From a virus, in IMG/VR virus record IMGVR_UViG_3300024518_004211, positions 1 to 60,317 of that record: DNA of 60,317 nt; one strand, given 5' to 3'. The notes beneath the pieces are model-generated. The model was not told the DNA's origin and did no database searches. It saw only the letters and a list, made by a program, of their open reading frames with translations. The position numbers and the translations under genes are program-made. Positions 1-7,543 of this stretch are shown here, in pieces (position 1 is the first letter of the stretch; each line of letters begins with the position of its first letter).

Positions 1-11
1 AACACACACAC
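1..11. repeat. terminal direct repeat, left copy
   Basis: The first 11 bases (aacacacacac) are the same as the last 11 bases of the window (60307-60317). The string is low in complexity, so it may be a chance or assembly overlap. Joining the ends through it lets the gene that runs off the left end close after a few more codons, so a circular or terminally redundant genome is likely. Confidence 0.55.
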
Positions 12-313
12 CCCGGGTGATCAGCCATCGGTACATGCCCCCATAGTAGGCGTTGCGCTTGGCTTATGCCGAGATGAAAGCGCAGCGGATCAGGGCCTTT
101 TTGAGCACCCGATCGGCTCTTGTCGACCCCTTCTGCGCGCCGGTTTGCCCTCCTCATCTTCGCCTCGCATCGAGCCATAGCCGCCCTCATCCGCGTCGCT
201 GCCATCTTCGCGTCGGCCTCGCTCATGTTCGCGATCGATGCCAGCGCCCGCCTGAACCCCTCGATGCTGAGCCCCTCGCCGTATCGGCTGCCGTGCTCGT
301 CGACGATGATCAT
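1..313 (-). CDS. hypothetical protein, runs off the left end
   Basis: The frame is open from an ATG at 313 to the edge of the window, at least 104 codons. The ATG overlaps the stop of the preceding gene as ATGA. An in-frame ATG at 325 is a less likely start. The product starts MIIVDEHGSRYGEG and has a basic, Ala/Met/Arg-rich helical middle (about residues 25-70). I do not recognise a family. If the window ends are joined through the shared 11 bases, the frame stops at a TGA near 60288 after residues S-G-V-A-R-A-L. Confidence 0.6.
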   Translation of the reverse strand, partial: MIIVDEHGSRYGEGLSIEGFRRALASIANMSEADAKMAATRMRAAMARCEAKMRRANRRAEGVDKSRSGAQKGPDPLRFHLGISQAQRLLWGHVPMADHPGCVC

Positions 314-591
314 GACGGACTCCATTCATGTAGCGTCTTGCCGATGCGCCTCAACAACTCCTCAACCGTCCGCAGCGCCGCACCTGGGCCGCGTTCGTTT
401 ATGTGCATCGACGTGACCATCCGTCGGCCTGACGTCGCCACGGCGAGCACATGCACCACCCAGCAGTCTTCCCGCACGTCACGCCTGAACTCGATTGAGT
501 CCGCGTCAACGGCCCACCCTGCCCCGATGAGCGGCGCAAGGATGATGCTCCTGTAGTCGGTGATCAACTTCATTCGCTCCAGGTGCTCCAT
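310..591 (-). CDS. hypothetical protein, 93 aa
   Basis: Unrecognised small soluble protein. The ATG at 591 shares its A with the TGA of the preceding gene (TGATG), a re-initiation arrangement used throughout this operon, so I prefer it to the upstream in-frame ATG at 615. The product is a mixed alpha/beta sequence with an acidic and aromatic middle (REDCWVVHVLAV) and an Arg/Leu-rich helical end. It lies at the distal end of the leftward replication arm and overlaps the next gene by four bases. Confidence 0.6.
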   Translation of the reverse strand: MEHLERMKLITDYRSIILAPLIGAGWAVDADSIEFRRDVREDCWVVHVLAVATSGRRMVTSMHINERGPGAALRTVEELLRRIGKTLHEWSPS

Positions 592-1025
592 CACCACGCC
601 CTCAAGACATCGCACTCGACAACGAGATCGCTTCCGACGCCAGCGAGCGACACGCTGGCCACCCTGATCAGCGCCATGTCCATCCGCTGAGAGAACTCAT
701 TCCATATGCCAACAGTGACCTCGTCACCGCAGTTCGCTACCGATAGTTCCGAGGCGCTATCGTTGTCGCTGCTGATTCGAATGGTGATCGGTTGCGCCTC
801 TCCAGGGAGTGGCGATACCCCATTTCCTGAGAACGGATCAAGCGCCGCAATCTCCTTGTTCACCTGCTCGACCAACAACAACAACGCAGACGCCTTCACC
901 GCGTCGCAGTCATCGCTGCTCACTATCTCCCTTGCCTTCCCCACCATGGCTCTCGGGATGTCTGGGCCGGCGTTGAGGATGGCGACCCTTGCCGCGACTG
1001 CGTCGTAGATGTCACTGGCGCTCAT
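591..1025 (-). CDS. hypothetical protein, 144 aa
   Basis: Unrecognised. The start at 1025 forms an ATGA overlap with the stop of the 312-aa gene upstream; a longer frame to 1190 has no such support. The first 70 residues look helical (ASDIYDAVAARVAIL), followed by a beta-rich half. It is translationally coupled on both sides and belongs to the leftward arm. Confidence 0.65.
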   Translation of the reverse strand: MSASDIYDAVAARVAILNAGPDIPRAMVGKAREIVSSDDCDAVKASALLLLVEQVNKEIAALDPFSGNGVSPLPGEAQPITIRISSDNDSASELSVANCGDEVTVGIWNEFSQRMDMALIRVASVSLAGVGSDLVVECDVLRAW

Positions 1026-1960
1026 GCCGGCCCCCTCGGAATCCCAATCCGCGGATCCCACATGAGGAGGCTGTAGGCGCTCTTGACCCATTCCGGCAAT
1101 GGTGATCCGTCGGACACGTGAATCCGCACACCTCTGCCATCGGCCAGCCGATCGGCCAGCGACTCGCAATGCCACACCTGCCCAGCACATGGGCTCGCTC
1201 CGTTCGCCACATACGCCGCCTCCAACGCCGCATCGAACTCATAGTCAGGCACCCGGCGCCCGTCTGCGGTCCAGAGGGTTCGGGGTTGGTGGGCGGTGGC
1301 GGTGGAGTAGTCGGTGGGCGGTGGCGTAGGTGTCGGGTCGAACGGAACGGTGAACACGAACCTGATGGTGTCCCCGTCGATCACCGCGTTGTCCGGCATG
1401 ATCGGCTTCAGCCTCCCGGTCTTGAGCGGCCACCTTCTCAGCATCTCTATGATGTCGGATTCGGTGTGCGCCTTGATGTAGTCAGGCGTCGAGAACCGTG
1501 ACTCGCTCCGGGCGTATTCGGCGGGCTCGTCGCACCACGACATGTGCACGCCTCTGCTGCGCCAATGGGTGCTGGGTTTCGGCTTGTCGAGTTTGTCCAG
1601 GATGGTCGCGACCACGGCTGCTGCTTTCGTGGCCCCCATGATAGTGCCCCCGTCTGCGCCGCAGAGATACACGCGGCCGTCCGAAGCGGACCACTCTGGT
1701 GCGTACAGTCCTGGCTCGTTCCACACAACGTGGCCCCACAGCATCCGCGCGTAGTCCTCCGCCCACAGCATCGTCACCGTGTCGCGGAGGTCGAGCCACC
1801 AAGCCTGCGTCCCGACGGTCGCACCTTGTGACCTAATGGGCCTGTCGTCGAGCACATTGCGGTAGAGGATGCCCGGCGGCAACTCTGTGCCCATCGGGAT
1901 GCCGGTCCACAGGTTGCGCCCGATCTCGCGGTAGTGGGCCAGTTCTTCGGCGGGCGTCAT
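1022..1960 (-). CDS. hypothetical protein, 312 aa
   Basis: Largest unassigned gene at the end of the leftward arm. It starts with ATG at 1960 in an ATGA overlap with the preceding gene. It is Trp- and Tyr-rich (for example NLWTGIPMGTELPPG near residue 17 and MLWGHVVWNEPGLYAPEW near 88) with a Pro/Thr linker around residues 210-220 (TPTPPPT), suggesting two domains. No catalytic motif was recognised. No membrane segment or signal peptide is visible. Confidence 0.65.
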   Translation of the reverse strand: MTPAEELAHYREIGRNLWTGIPMGTELPPGILYRNVLDDRPIRSQGATVGTQAWWLDLRDTVTMLWAEDYARMLWGHVVWNEPGLYAPEWSASDGRVYLCGADGGTIMGATKAAAVVATILDKLDKPKPSTHWRSRGVHMSWCDEPAEYARSESRFSTPDYIKAHTESDIIEMLRRWPLKTGRLKPIMPDNAVIDGDTIRFVFTVPFDPTPTPPPTDYSTATAHQPRTLWTADGRRVPDYEFDAALEAAYVANGASPCAGQVWHCESLADRLADGRGVRIHVSDGSPLPEWVKSAYSLLMWDPRIGIPRGPA

Positions 1961-2520
1961 GAGTCACCCCCGGCCATCGCTTCGGCCTTGTGCGCCGCCG
2001 CAGCCTTGAACACGTCGGCGTAGTCCTCTTTGGTGCTGTCGCGGAAGTCGAGCGTGTCCGCAATCTCGCTCCCGGACGTGGTAGCGGTCAGGTTGTCGAT
2101 GATGTCGTTCTGGCGCTCGATGACCTGCAGCGCTCTGTCGTTCGCGCTCCCTTGCGCCACGACGCACGACAGCACAGCCATCACCGGATCTTCGTGGCGC
2201 CCCATGCTGAACCTCGGCGCACCGATCTTCGCCTCCCACTCCGGGCCGAACCCCAAGCCGTTGTCGACAGCCTGGAGCGTGCACCGTCCATCCTCAGGGT
2301 ACCATTCCTGCATCACGGCGAGCGCTTCGGCCGCCCTCTGCGTGTCCGTGTTGATTAGCGCGGCTGCGCTAATGCCTGGCCTGTCGGCGATAATGCGGAG
2401 TTCGGTAGCGATATTGGCAGGGAGGATCAGTCTGGTCCCCCCGATCTTGTGCGCCGCCATGATCATGATGTCTGCGTCCCGGTCGCTGATCGCAACCAGC
2501 CTCACGTTCTCGTGTTTCAT
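1957..2520 (-). CDS. hypothetical protein, 187 aa
   Basis: Unrecognised. It starts with ATG at 2520 behind CACCGAGGAGCACCTG, one of several near-identical ribosome-binding leaders in this genome (also at 46047, 53737, 55697 and 59569). The N-terminal 60 residues alternate Ile/Ala-rich strands and helices; the C-terminal part is acidic and helical (TKEDYADVFKAAAAHKAEAM). The stop overlaps the next gene by four bases. Confidence 0.6.
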   Translation of the reverse strand: MKHENVRLVAISDRDADIMIMAAHKIGGTRLILPANIATELRIIADRPGISAAALINTDTQRAAEALAVMQEWYPEDGRCTLQAVDNGLGFGPEWEAKIGAPRFSMGRHEDPVMAVLSCVVAQGSANDRALQVIERQNDIIDNLTATTSGSEIADTLDFRDSTKEDYADVFKAAAAHKAEAMAGGDS

Positions 2521-2547
2521 CAGGTGCTCCTCGGTGTGTTGAATCTC

Positions 2548-2745
2548 TCAGGTCCACAGCTTCTGGACCTCGTCTGCCGCCGCTTCCTCAGCGATCCTCG
2601 CCTTCTCGATCTTCTTACCCCACTTCTCAGCGGCCTTCATTCGCTTGTCGTCGCCCTTGACGATCTCGGCCCTCACCAGTGCTTTGTAGTCGCCTGACGC
2701 GTCCCATTCGGCGTCGGTGGATGGGTTGATTCCGTTGTGCGGCAT
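2548..2745 (-). CDS. hypothetical protein, 65 aa
   Basis: Small, highly charged helical protein with many Lys, Glu and Asp (VKGDDKRMKAAEKWGKKIEK). No family recognised. Short gaps (27 and 29 bases) separate it from its neighbours, so unlike most genes in this arm it is not overlapped. Confidence 0.5.
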   Translation of the reverse strand: MPHNGINPSTDAEWDASGDYKALVRAEIVKGDDKRMKAAEKWGKKIEKARIAEEAAADEVQKLWT

Positions 2746-2774
2746 GATCGGCTCCGGTTGAGTGTGGGGACATT

Positions 2775-3116
2775 CTAACCCTGCGGGGTGTTCGCCTGCT
2801 GCCGTTGGTGCAGTGCTTCAATCAGCGCTTCGATCGCCTTGTCCGGATCGGACATCGCTGCGAGCGCTCGACTCTGGAAGGTGCGCACCTGGCCGTCACC
2901 CGTCACGATCTGCCACCCGAGCGGACCGCCTGATCCGATGATTCCTGGCTCTGGTTTGCTCCGAAGGCGGACGAGGGCAACCCCTGTGGTGGCGTCCATG
3001 GTGAGCATGACGGCAGCTACTGCGAGCTTCGCCATGCGGTCGCGCCACTCGCGGACCTGCCTGTCTACGAGCGTTTCGATGTCTGCGGGCGGGGTGTTGG
3101 TGTCGGGGTTCGGCAT
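2775..3116 (-). CDS. hypothetical protein, 113 aa
   Basis: Start chosen at 3116 because CGAGGAG lies just upstream; the frame is open to 3173 but that start has no binding site. The product begins with a Pro/Asn/Thr-rich tail, then a helical region (VDRQVREWRDRMAKLAVAAV) and a beta segment (GPLGWQIVTGDGQVRTF), ending in a helix with Gln repeats. No family recognised. Confidence 0.6.
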   Translation of the reverse strand: MPNPDTNTPPADIETLVDRQVREWRDRMAKLAVAAVMLTMDATTGVALVRLRSKPEPGIIGSGGPLGWQIVTGDGQVRTFQSRALAAMSDPDKAIEALIEALHQRQQANTPQG

Positions 3117-3160
3117 GGTTGGCTCCTCGGGGGCGTGTTGTGATTCTGCTCCACGGCGGT

Positions 3161-3361
3161 TCATCTGGACCAAAGCGGCATCCCTCGGTCGAGCATGTCC
3201 TGCCGTTGGCGGTCGGACCTGTCCATCAGCATCGCCAATCGCGGATCGCTCTCCACCGTCGACGCCTTCTTCAAAAGCCGGCCGATCTCGATGTTGACGC
3301 GATCCTCAGGCGATATCTCGTTGATCACGTCTACTATTGATTTCTCCAGGTCGAACGTCAT
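3161..3361 (-). CDS. hypothetical protein, 66 aa
   Basis: Small acidic and helical protein (DLEKSIVDVINEISPEDRVN). ATG start at 3361, two bases after the stop of the preceding gene. No motif recognised. It could be a small phage regulatory or adaptor protein, but nothing in the sequence decides this. Confidence 0.5.
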   Translation of the reverse strand: MTFDLEKSIVDVINEISPEDRVNIEIGRLLKKASTVESDPRLAMLMDRSDRQRQDMLDRGMPLWSR

Positions 3362-3364
3362 CGG

Positions 3365-3601
3365 TCACCCCTCCAGCCTGTCGCACAGTTCGCCCCACCG
3401 CTCCAGAAACGGGCACCCCTTCACGATCGCGGTGATGGCCCTGCTCGTCTCCATCAGCCATTCGAGATCGTCGGCCGGCGCTCCTGCCTGTTTCGCCAGC
3501 GTGATCGACATCAGCAGTTTCCCCTCGGCCTCGACGAGTGCACTCATGGCCTGATTCTGCGGGTTGAGCAGTTCTCGCCTGACCTCCACGTTGACTCTCA
3601 C
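3365..3601 (-). CDS. hypothetical protein, 78 aa
   Basis: Predicted mostly helical. The start is a GTG at 3601 whose GTGA overlaps the stop of the preceding gene by four bases, which fixes the start without a strong ribosome-binding site. The sequence has a central Leu/Met-rich helix and two Cys residues near the end (KGCPFLERWGELCDRLEG). No family recognised. Confidence 0.55.
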   Translation of the reverse strand: MRVNVEVRRELLNPQNQAMSALVEAEGKLLMSITLAKQAGAPADDLEWLMETSRAITAIVKGCPFLERWGELCDRLEG

Positions 3602-3786
3602 CCCTCACCCCCGAGCACATCCGCCACCGTAGGCAGCACTGGTGCAGGAGTTCGCCGTGTCCATGTGCTCCCGTTGTCGACGCTCACGAGTTCGAACGCC
3701 ACAGGCCCACCCGGTGTTGACCGGACCTCGGCAATGATGCGGCTTCCTGTGACTCTCAGCCTGAAGTGCATGTCTGCGCTCGCCAT
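3598..3786 (-). CDS. hypothetical protein, 62 aa
   Basis: Beta-rich small protein (MHFRLRVTGSRIIAEVRS) that looks like a compact beta-sandwich or SH3-like fold, by eye only. Start at 3786 shares a base with the upstream stop (TGATG). The longer frame to 3840 would overlap the upstream gene with no binding site. Confidence 0.5.
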   Translation of the reverse strand: MASADMHFRLRVTGSRIIAEVRSTPGGPVAFELVSVDNGSTWTRRTPAPVLPTVADVLGGEG

Positions 3787-3980
3787 CAGACCTCCCCCCA
3801 ATACCACTTCCCCGCCGGATACCCGCCAGCCTTCACCCACGGCGGAACCAGGTTCGGCCCCATCCCGTTCTCACTGACGCCGCTCTTGACCAGCGACGCG
3901 AGCCACGCCGGGCCCTGTGGGTGCTTCATGACGCGCTGACGCCACCGGATGCGCATGGTCTGCATGGATTCGCCGAACAT
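3786..3980 (-). CDS. hypothetical protein, 64 aa
   Basis: Small basic protein with several Met, Trp and Arg residues (MRIRWRQRVMKHPQGPAWL). The ATG at 3980 follows the upstream stop by one base and has GGTGAG directly before it. No family recognised. Possibly nucleic-acid binding because it is basic at the N-terminus; this is inference. Confidence 0.5.
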   Translation of the reverse strand: MFGESMQTMRIRWRQRVMKHPQGPAWLASLVKSGVSENGMGPNLVPPWVKAGGYPAGKWYWGEV

Positions 3981-3981
3981 C

Positions 3982-4341
3982 TCACCACCCTCCCATCGGC
4001 ACAAACCCCTCAACCGCCGCACACACCTCCACCCCCACATCCTGGCACATGGGGTAGCCGGGTCGCTCGTCGAGCCAGGCGCAGGTGGTGTTCCCCGCCA
4101 CCAGCCGTGACAGGTGCCTGAATGCGTCTATCTCGAACGAGCAGAAGCCGAGGTGTCCGCGTTCGTGCGTGCACCGGGTGAACCCGTCCGTCACAACGCA
4201 CCTGAACCGCAGCGAGTGCCCCTGTGCCGCCTCGCCCTCCTCACCCGCCCCCTGAGCCGCAAATCCGCCGTCGAGCGATTCTGGGGCGGTTTCTGTCGGT
4301 TCTGTGGGCTTGTCGGGGGTGGTTGGTTCGGCGGGGGTCAT
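3982..4341 (-). CDS. hypothetical Cys-rich protein, 119 aa
   Basis: The first 40 residues are a Pro/Thr/Glu-rich disordered tail. The rest is a small globular domain with six Cys and three His (RCVVTDGFTRCTHERGHLG; then CAW, MCQDV and CAAV), so zinc binding is plausible. The start at 4341 overlaps the stop of the preceding gene as ATGA. No named family recognised. Confidence 0.55.
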   Translation of the reverse strand: MTPAEPTTPDKPTEPTETAPESLDGGFAAQGAGEEGEAAQGHSLRFRCVVTDGFTRCTHERGHLGFCSFEIDAFRHLSRLVAGNTTCAWLDERPGYPMCQDVGVEVCAAVEGFVPMGGW

Positions 4342-4646
4342 GCCTGCCTCCTCAGATACGCAGCGTCCTTCGCGCCATCAAGCGACACCGTCAGCCCGAC
4401 GTAGAAGCCGAACAGCCCCACGCACAGATCCGGTCCGTGGTTCGTCCTCACGATCGCCATTGCCGGCCACGGACGAAGCGGGATGTCCTCGTCGTGGCCC
4501 CAACCGAACCGGGCGCACAGCAGGCCGCCCGACGGTGGCGCGATCAGGAGCGCGACGACGAACAGGGAATCCCCGTCCTCGTTTCCGGTCGAGGCGAACC
4601 ACGAATACCCGAACGCCTTCCGGATCCTCGTCCTGTATGCCTTCAT
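4338..4646 (-). CDS. hypothetical protein, 102 aa
   Basis: Contains a hydrophobic stretch (SLFVVALLIAPPSGG, about residues 27-41) and a second near the end (LCVGLFGFYVGLTV), so a two-segment membrane protein is possible. The ATG at 4646 overlaps the stop of the small upstream gene (ATGA). Function unknown. Confidence 0.55.
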   Translation of the reverse strand: MKAYRTRIRKAFGYSWFASTGNEDGDSLFVVALLIAPPSGGLLCARFGWGHDEDIPLRPWPAMAIVRTNHGPDLCVGLFGFYVGLTVSLDGAKDAAYLRRQA

Positions 4647-4813
4647 CGCTCCCTCCCACTCACCGTCGCCCTCGCCGCACCCGTCAGCCGCACCACGCGA
4701 CCCGAGCCCCAGATCCTGACCACGGCCAATGTCGGCGCCTCGAAGATCAGCGTGCCGATCATCTTGACGCTGAGTGTGGGTCTACAGGTAACCGTCATCG
4801 TTTCCGTCTCCAT
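4643..4813 (-). CDS. small hypothetical protein, 56 aa
   Basis: Short beta-rich protein (TVTCRPTLSVKMIGTLIF) that overlaps the 3' end of the helicase gene by about 30 bases. The start may be ATG 4813 or ATG 4798. The stop overlaps the next start by four bases, which supports it as a real gene. Function unknown. Confidence 0.4.
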   Translation of the reverse strand: METETMTVTCRPTLSVKMIGTLIFEAPTLAVVRIWGSGRVVRLTGAARATVSGRER

Positions 4814-6326
4814 CGTCCCACCCCTTCGGATCGGTGTAGTCCCGCCAGCGTCCGGTGTTCGGACCCGGCCCCGTGTTCGTCCCGCGCGCCGGAACATGCC
4901 CAACGCGCTCCGTCCTGGCGCCGACCCACTTCGACGGCACATCAAACACGAGTTCCAGTGTCGTCTTCGCCCCGCTCCGTCGCTTCCTGCTGATCACCTC
5001 GATCACACCGGGATTACCGGCGTTCGGTGTGTGCTCGTAGAAGTCCTGCGGGTTCGGGTGCATCTCGGCGTAGAAGTCCGCCCGGTACAGCGCGAAGACC
5101 TCCTCGGAGTCCTGATGCGCCTTGCTCGACCACTGCACGTCCCACATCTCGGGCCGCCTGTCACCGACCGCCTTCTTGTTCCCGATGCCGCCGCCCTTCT
5201 CGCCTGAGACCTGGGCGCCGGCCACAACCGGGACGTCGAGATGCGCGGATAGATCCTTGAGCGTCTGCGAGGCGTGGCCGACCTGCACCACCTTGTCGCC
5301 ACGGACACCGGGCGAGAACACGAAGTCTTGTAGGAAGTCCACGATCAGCGCACCGAGGCGACCCTGTCCGTGCATGGCTCGTGCTCGAGCGGCTACCTGC
5401 TCAACCGTCGCGCCCGACCCGGAGATCCTCAGCGGCAGCCGGCTGATTTTGTCGAGGGCTTGGAAGATGTTGTCCCACGCCCTGTGCAACCACTCACCGT
5501 CCTGGTCTCGGCACGCCTGAATCCACTGGCGGCGCCCGACGTTCGCCAGTGCAAAGGCGATATCGATGGTCCGCCGTTGCGCCGTGGTCTCGGTCCCGTG
5601 GAGCAGGATCGGCGTTCCCCTCGCCGCCATCCCGTAGGCCAGTCGGTTGATCACCGAGGTCTTACCCATGCCGGACGCACCGAGAATCAGCGTCAGCCCT
5701 TCCGTCGAGATGCCCAGGAAGTGTTCATCACCGTCCCACTCGGGGATTCCTGACGGGATGATGGGAGCGATCGACCCGTCACGCTCGCCCTCCAGTCGGC
5801 TGAGCACGCTCATCGAGAGATCCTCGATCGCCTCGATCTCGTGGCTCACGGTCGACAGGTTCGCGGCCCTGTCCGTGATGTCGGCCGCCACGTCTTCGGG
5901 CGCCTCACCGTTCGCGATGCGCTCCCGGGACTCCGACATCAGGCCATCAAGGCGTTTCGCGCGTGCTCGTGCTCGCATCTCCCGGAGCAGCGCTGGCATG
6001 GCCTCGGGCCAGTAGCCGGTGATTGTGCCCATCAGCGCCGCACTCGAAAACTCGGTGGACCGCAACCACCTGGGCATCCTCTCACGGTCCTGTGGTCGCA
6101 TCTCGAAGACGGCGCGGATGATGCTCGCGGGGTCGATGTTGTACCGGCGTTCGTGGCGGTCCAGGAGCAGGATCATCAACTCGCGGTGTTCGGCGTAGAG
6201 CAGATCATCGGCGGTCAACTGGAGCGCGTTGATGACCTCGGGGTAGTGCATGACGCAGCCGAGGTAGAGGCGCTCCTGCTGGAGGGTGGGATCGGTGATT
6301 CCGGGGATCTGGAGGACGGTGCTCAC
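4782..6326 (-). CDS. replicative DNA helicase, DnaB-like
   Basis: Hexameric 5'-3' replicative helicase that unwinds the phage fork. Residues 1-130 match the DnaB N-terminal helical domain (QQERLYLGCVMHYPEVI). The RecA-like motor has a Walker A GASGMGKT at 216-223 and a Walker B strand ending in VDFLQD at about 328-333. After that, PVVAGAQVSGE and DSEEVFALYRAD resemble later DnaB motifs. Length 514 aa is normal, with an extra Gly/Asp-rich tail. The ATGA overlap with the upstream initiator gene is the initiator-plus-helicase arrangement of many phages, and no primase was recognised. It ends with TAG. Confidence 0.9.
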   Translation of the reverse strand: MSTVLQIPGITDPTLQQERLYLGCVMHYPEVINALQLTADDLLYAEHRELMILLLDRHERRYNIDPASIIRAVFEMRPQDRERMPRWLRSTEFSSAALMGTITGYWPEAMPALLREMRARARAKRLDGLMSESRERIANGEAPEDVAADITDRAANLSTVSHEIEAIEDLSMSVLSRLEGERDGSIAPIIPSGIPEWDGDEHFLGISTEGLTLILGASGMGKTSVINRLAYGMAARGTPILLHGTETTAQRRTIDIAFALANVGRRQWIQACRDQDGEWLHRAWDNIFQALDKISRLPLRISGSGATVEQVAARARAMHGQGRLGALIVDFLQDFVFSPGVRGDKVVQVGHASQTLKDLSAHLDVPVVAGAQVSGEKGGGIGNKKAVGDRRPEMWDVQWSSKAHQDSEEVFALYRADFYAEMHPNPQDFYEHTPNAGNPGVIEVISRKRRSGAKTTLELVFDVPSKWVGARTERVGHVPARGTNTGPGPNTGRWRDYTDPKGWDDGDGNDDGYL

Positions 6327-7420
6327 GACGCACTCCGCTGCTCGAATTTCTCCATGAACGGGTAGTAGACGTTCGCCGGCTGGTCGACCATGGCGGCGAC
6401 CTCCGACCAGAACGCCGTGCCCGCCTTCAACTTCCCGACGCCGTCAACGTGGCGCGTCCATGAGGCGGCCAGCGTCGGCCAGTTCTGCTCGACCCAGATC
6501 GCGCCGGCTTCTGGGTTCGGGACCTTCGCCTTGCCGTTGTGCATGCGCTCGTCGGGGGTCTTGGTGGTTCCGTTGTCGCCGTCGGTGGTCGGCGCTCGTC
6601 CCGGCCACACCGGCGCCCCGCTCTCGTCGATGTACCCGCCCTCAGTCGCGAACCCGACGTATTCGCGGAGGTTGTCGGGCCTCAACACCGTCTTCCAACC
6701 ATAGCCGTTGTCGCGCAGGTACTGGGCCCGGTCGCTCGTCGAGTGCCACCACCAGCGGACCGTGCCGATGAGTTGACCCTCGCCGTGTTCGCCGACGCGG
6801 ATCCTCAGCGTGTTCCGTCTGCCTCCGAGTTTCGTCCTGCTGGCTTTTGTGCCGGTGGCCTTTGCAGCGTCGACTCGGATCGTTTCCAGTTCGTGCCAGA
6901 TGCGGTCGAGGTGGTCTGGCTCCGGTGGCGTAGCCGGCGGGGCAGCGTCGCCAGACGCACCAAAGATGGGGAGGGTTCCTTCGGAGGGTTTACTGGGGAG
7001 GGTTCCTTCGGAGGGTTCGCCCTCGGAATCTGAGGGGGTCCCCTCCGGAATCTGAGGGGGTACCCCTGCGGAATCTGAGGGGGTCCCCTCCGGAATCTGA
7101 GGGGGTGCGGAATCCGAGGGGGTCAGAATCCGAGGGGGTCGGGCCACGAGCGCGTCGAGATCCAGCCGGCACTTCATCGGGCGCCCGTTGACCGCGTCGA
7201 CCACGACGAGCGAGCCGGATGCTATCGCCCGGGTGCGAGCCGCCCTCGTCGCCGTTTCCTTCAGAGACGCGTAGCTGGCGAGCGTGGCAATCCCGGGCCA
7301 TGCGACCCCGGACACGCCGGACGCCGATGGGATGTGGGACAGGTAGCCGAGCAGGATCAGCTTCTCGGGACCGGTGAGGGTGCTCCGGAGGATCTTGTCT
7401 GCTGCCTGGCCTCGGTTCAT
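6323..7420 (-). CDS. replication initiator-like protein with origin repeats inside the gene
   Basis: 365 aa, directly upstream of and coupled to the DnaB-like helicase. Residues 1-90 look like a winged-helix DNA-binding domain of the phage replication-initiator type (LTGPEKLILLGYLSHI, then TLASYASLKETATRAARTRA). Residues about 94-150 are a Pro/Ser/Glu-rich linker built from repeats, and the DNA of this linker holds six iterons. Residues 170-365 form a second globular part rich in Trp (VRWWWHST). The plan, initiator gene with internal iterons followed by helicase, parallels lambda O and P. Function is inferred from context and layout. It starts at 7420 in an ATGA overlap. Confidence 0.65.
   Translation of the reverse strand: MNRGQAADKILRSTLTGPEKLILLGYLSHIPSASGVSGVAWPGIATLASYASLKETATRAARTRAIASGSLVVVDAVNGRPMKCRLDLDALVARPPRILTPSDSAPPQIPEGTPSDSAGVPPQIPEGTPSDSEGEPSEGTLPSKPSEGTLPIFGASGDAAPPATPPEPDHLDRIWHELETIRVDAAKATGTKASRTKLGGRRNTLRIRVGEHGEGQLIGTVRWWWHSTSDRAQYLRDNGYGWKTVLRPDNLREYVGFATEGGYIDESGAPVWPGRAPTTDGDNGTTKTPDERMHNGKAKVPNPEAGAIWVEQNWPTLAASWTRHVDGVGKLKAGTAFWSEVAAMVDQPANVYYPFMEKFEQRSAS
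6967..7017. repeat. 24-base direct repeat, two copies
   Basis: Two perfect 24-base copies at 6967-6990 and 6994-7017, each beginning tggggagggttccttcgg, three bases apart. They lie next to the iteron array inside the initiator gene and encode repeated P-S-E-G-T-L-P. They may be part of the origin or only a coding repeat in a flexible linker. Confidence 0.75.
7024..7139. repeat. six iterons, candidate replication origin
   Basis: Six 16-base direct repeats of cggaatctgagggggt start at 7024, 7046, 7069, 7091, 7108 and 7124. The first four are identical; copy five has one change (tct to tcc) and copy six has that change plus one more at position 2. Start-to-start spacing is 22, 23, 22, 17 and 16 bases, close to two then one and a half helical turns. 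They lie within the replication initiator-like gene, as lambda's origin lies in gene O. The regular spacing and near-identity suggest binding sites for the encoded initiator. A pure coding repeat is the alternative. Confidence 0.65.
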
Positions 7421-7542
7421 GTCGCGATCCCGGGGCCGCCTCGCCGCCCATGGCCTTCACTCCATGGGGGCGGGCGGCTGGGGGTGGGCCCGTTTGCGGC
7501 CCAGATTCCTAATAGCCGGTGAAGGTCGGCTGTCGTGATCAT
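7417..7542 (-). CDS. small hypothetical protein, 41 aa
   Basis: Starts MITTADLHRLLGIWAANG and ends in a Pro/Gly/Arg-rich tail. The ATG lies one base after the TAG of the upstream gene and its TGA overlaps the initiator start as ATGA. It may serve mainly to couple translation into the initiator gene. No family recognised. Confidence 0.4.
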   Translation of the reverse strand: MITTADLHRLLGIWAANGPTPSRPPPWSEGHGRRGGPGIAT

Positions 7543-7543
7543 C

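Noticed and set aside
7024-7139. CRISPR array at the iterons
   Set aside because: Repeats are 16 bases with 0-7-base gaps, too short and without unique spacers, and lie inside a gene.
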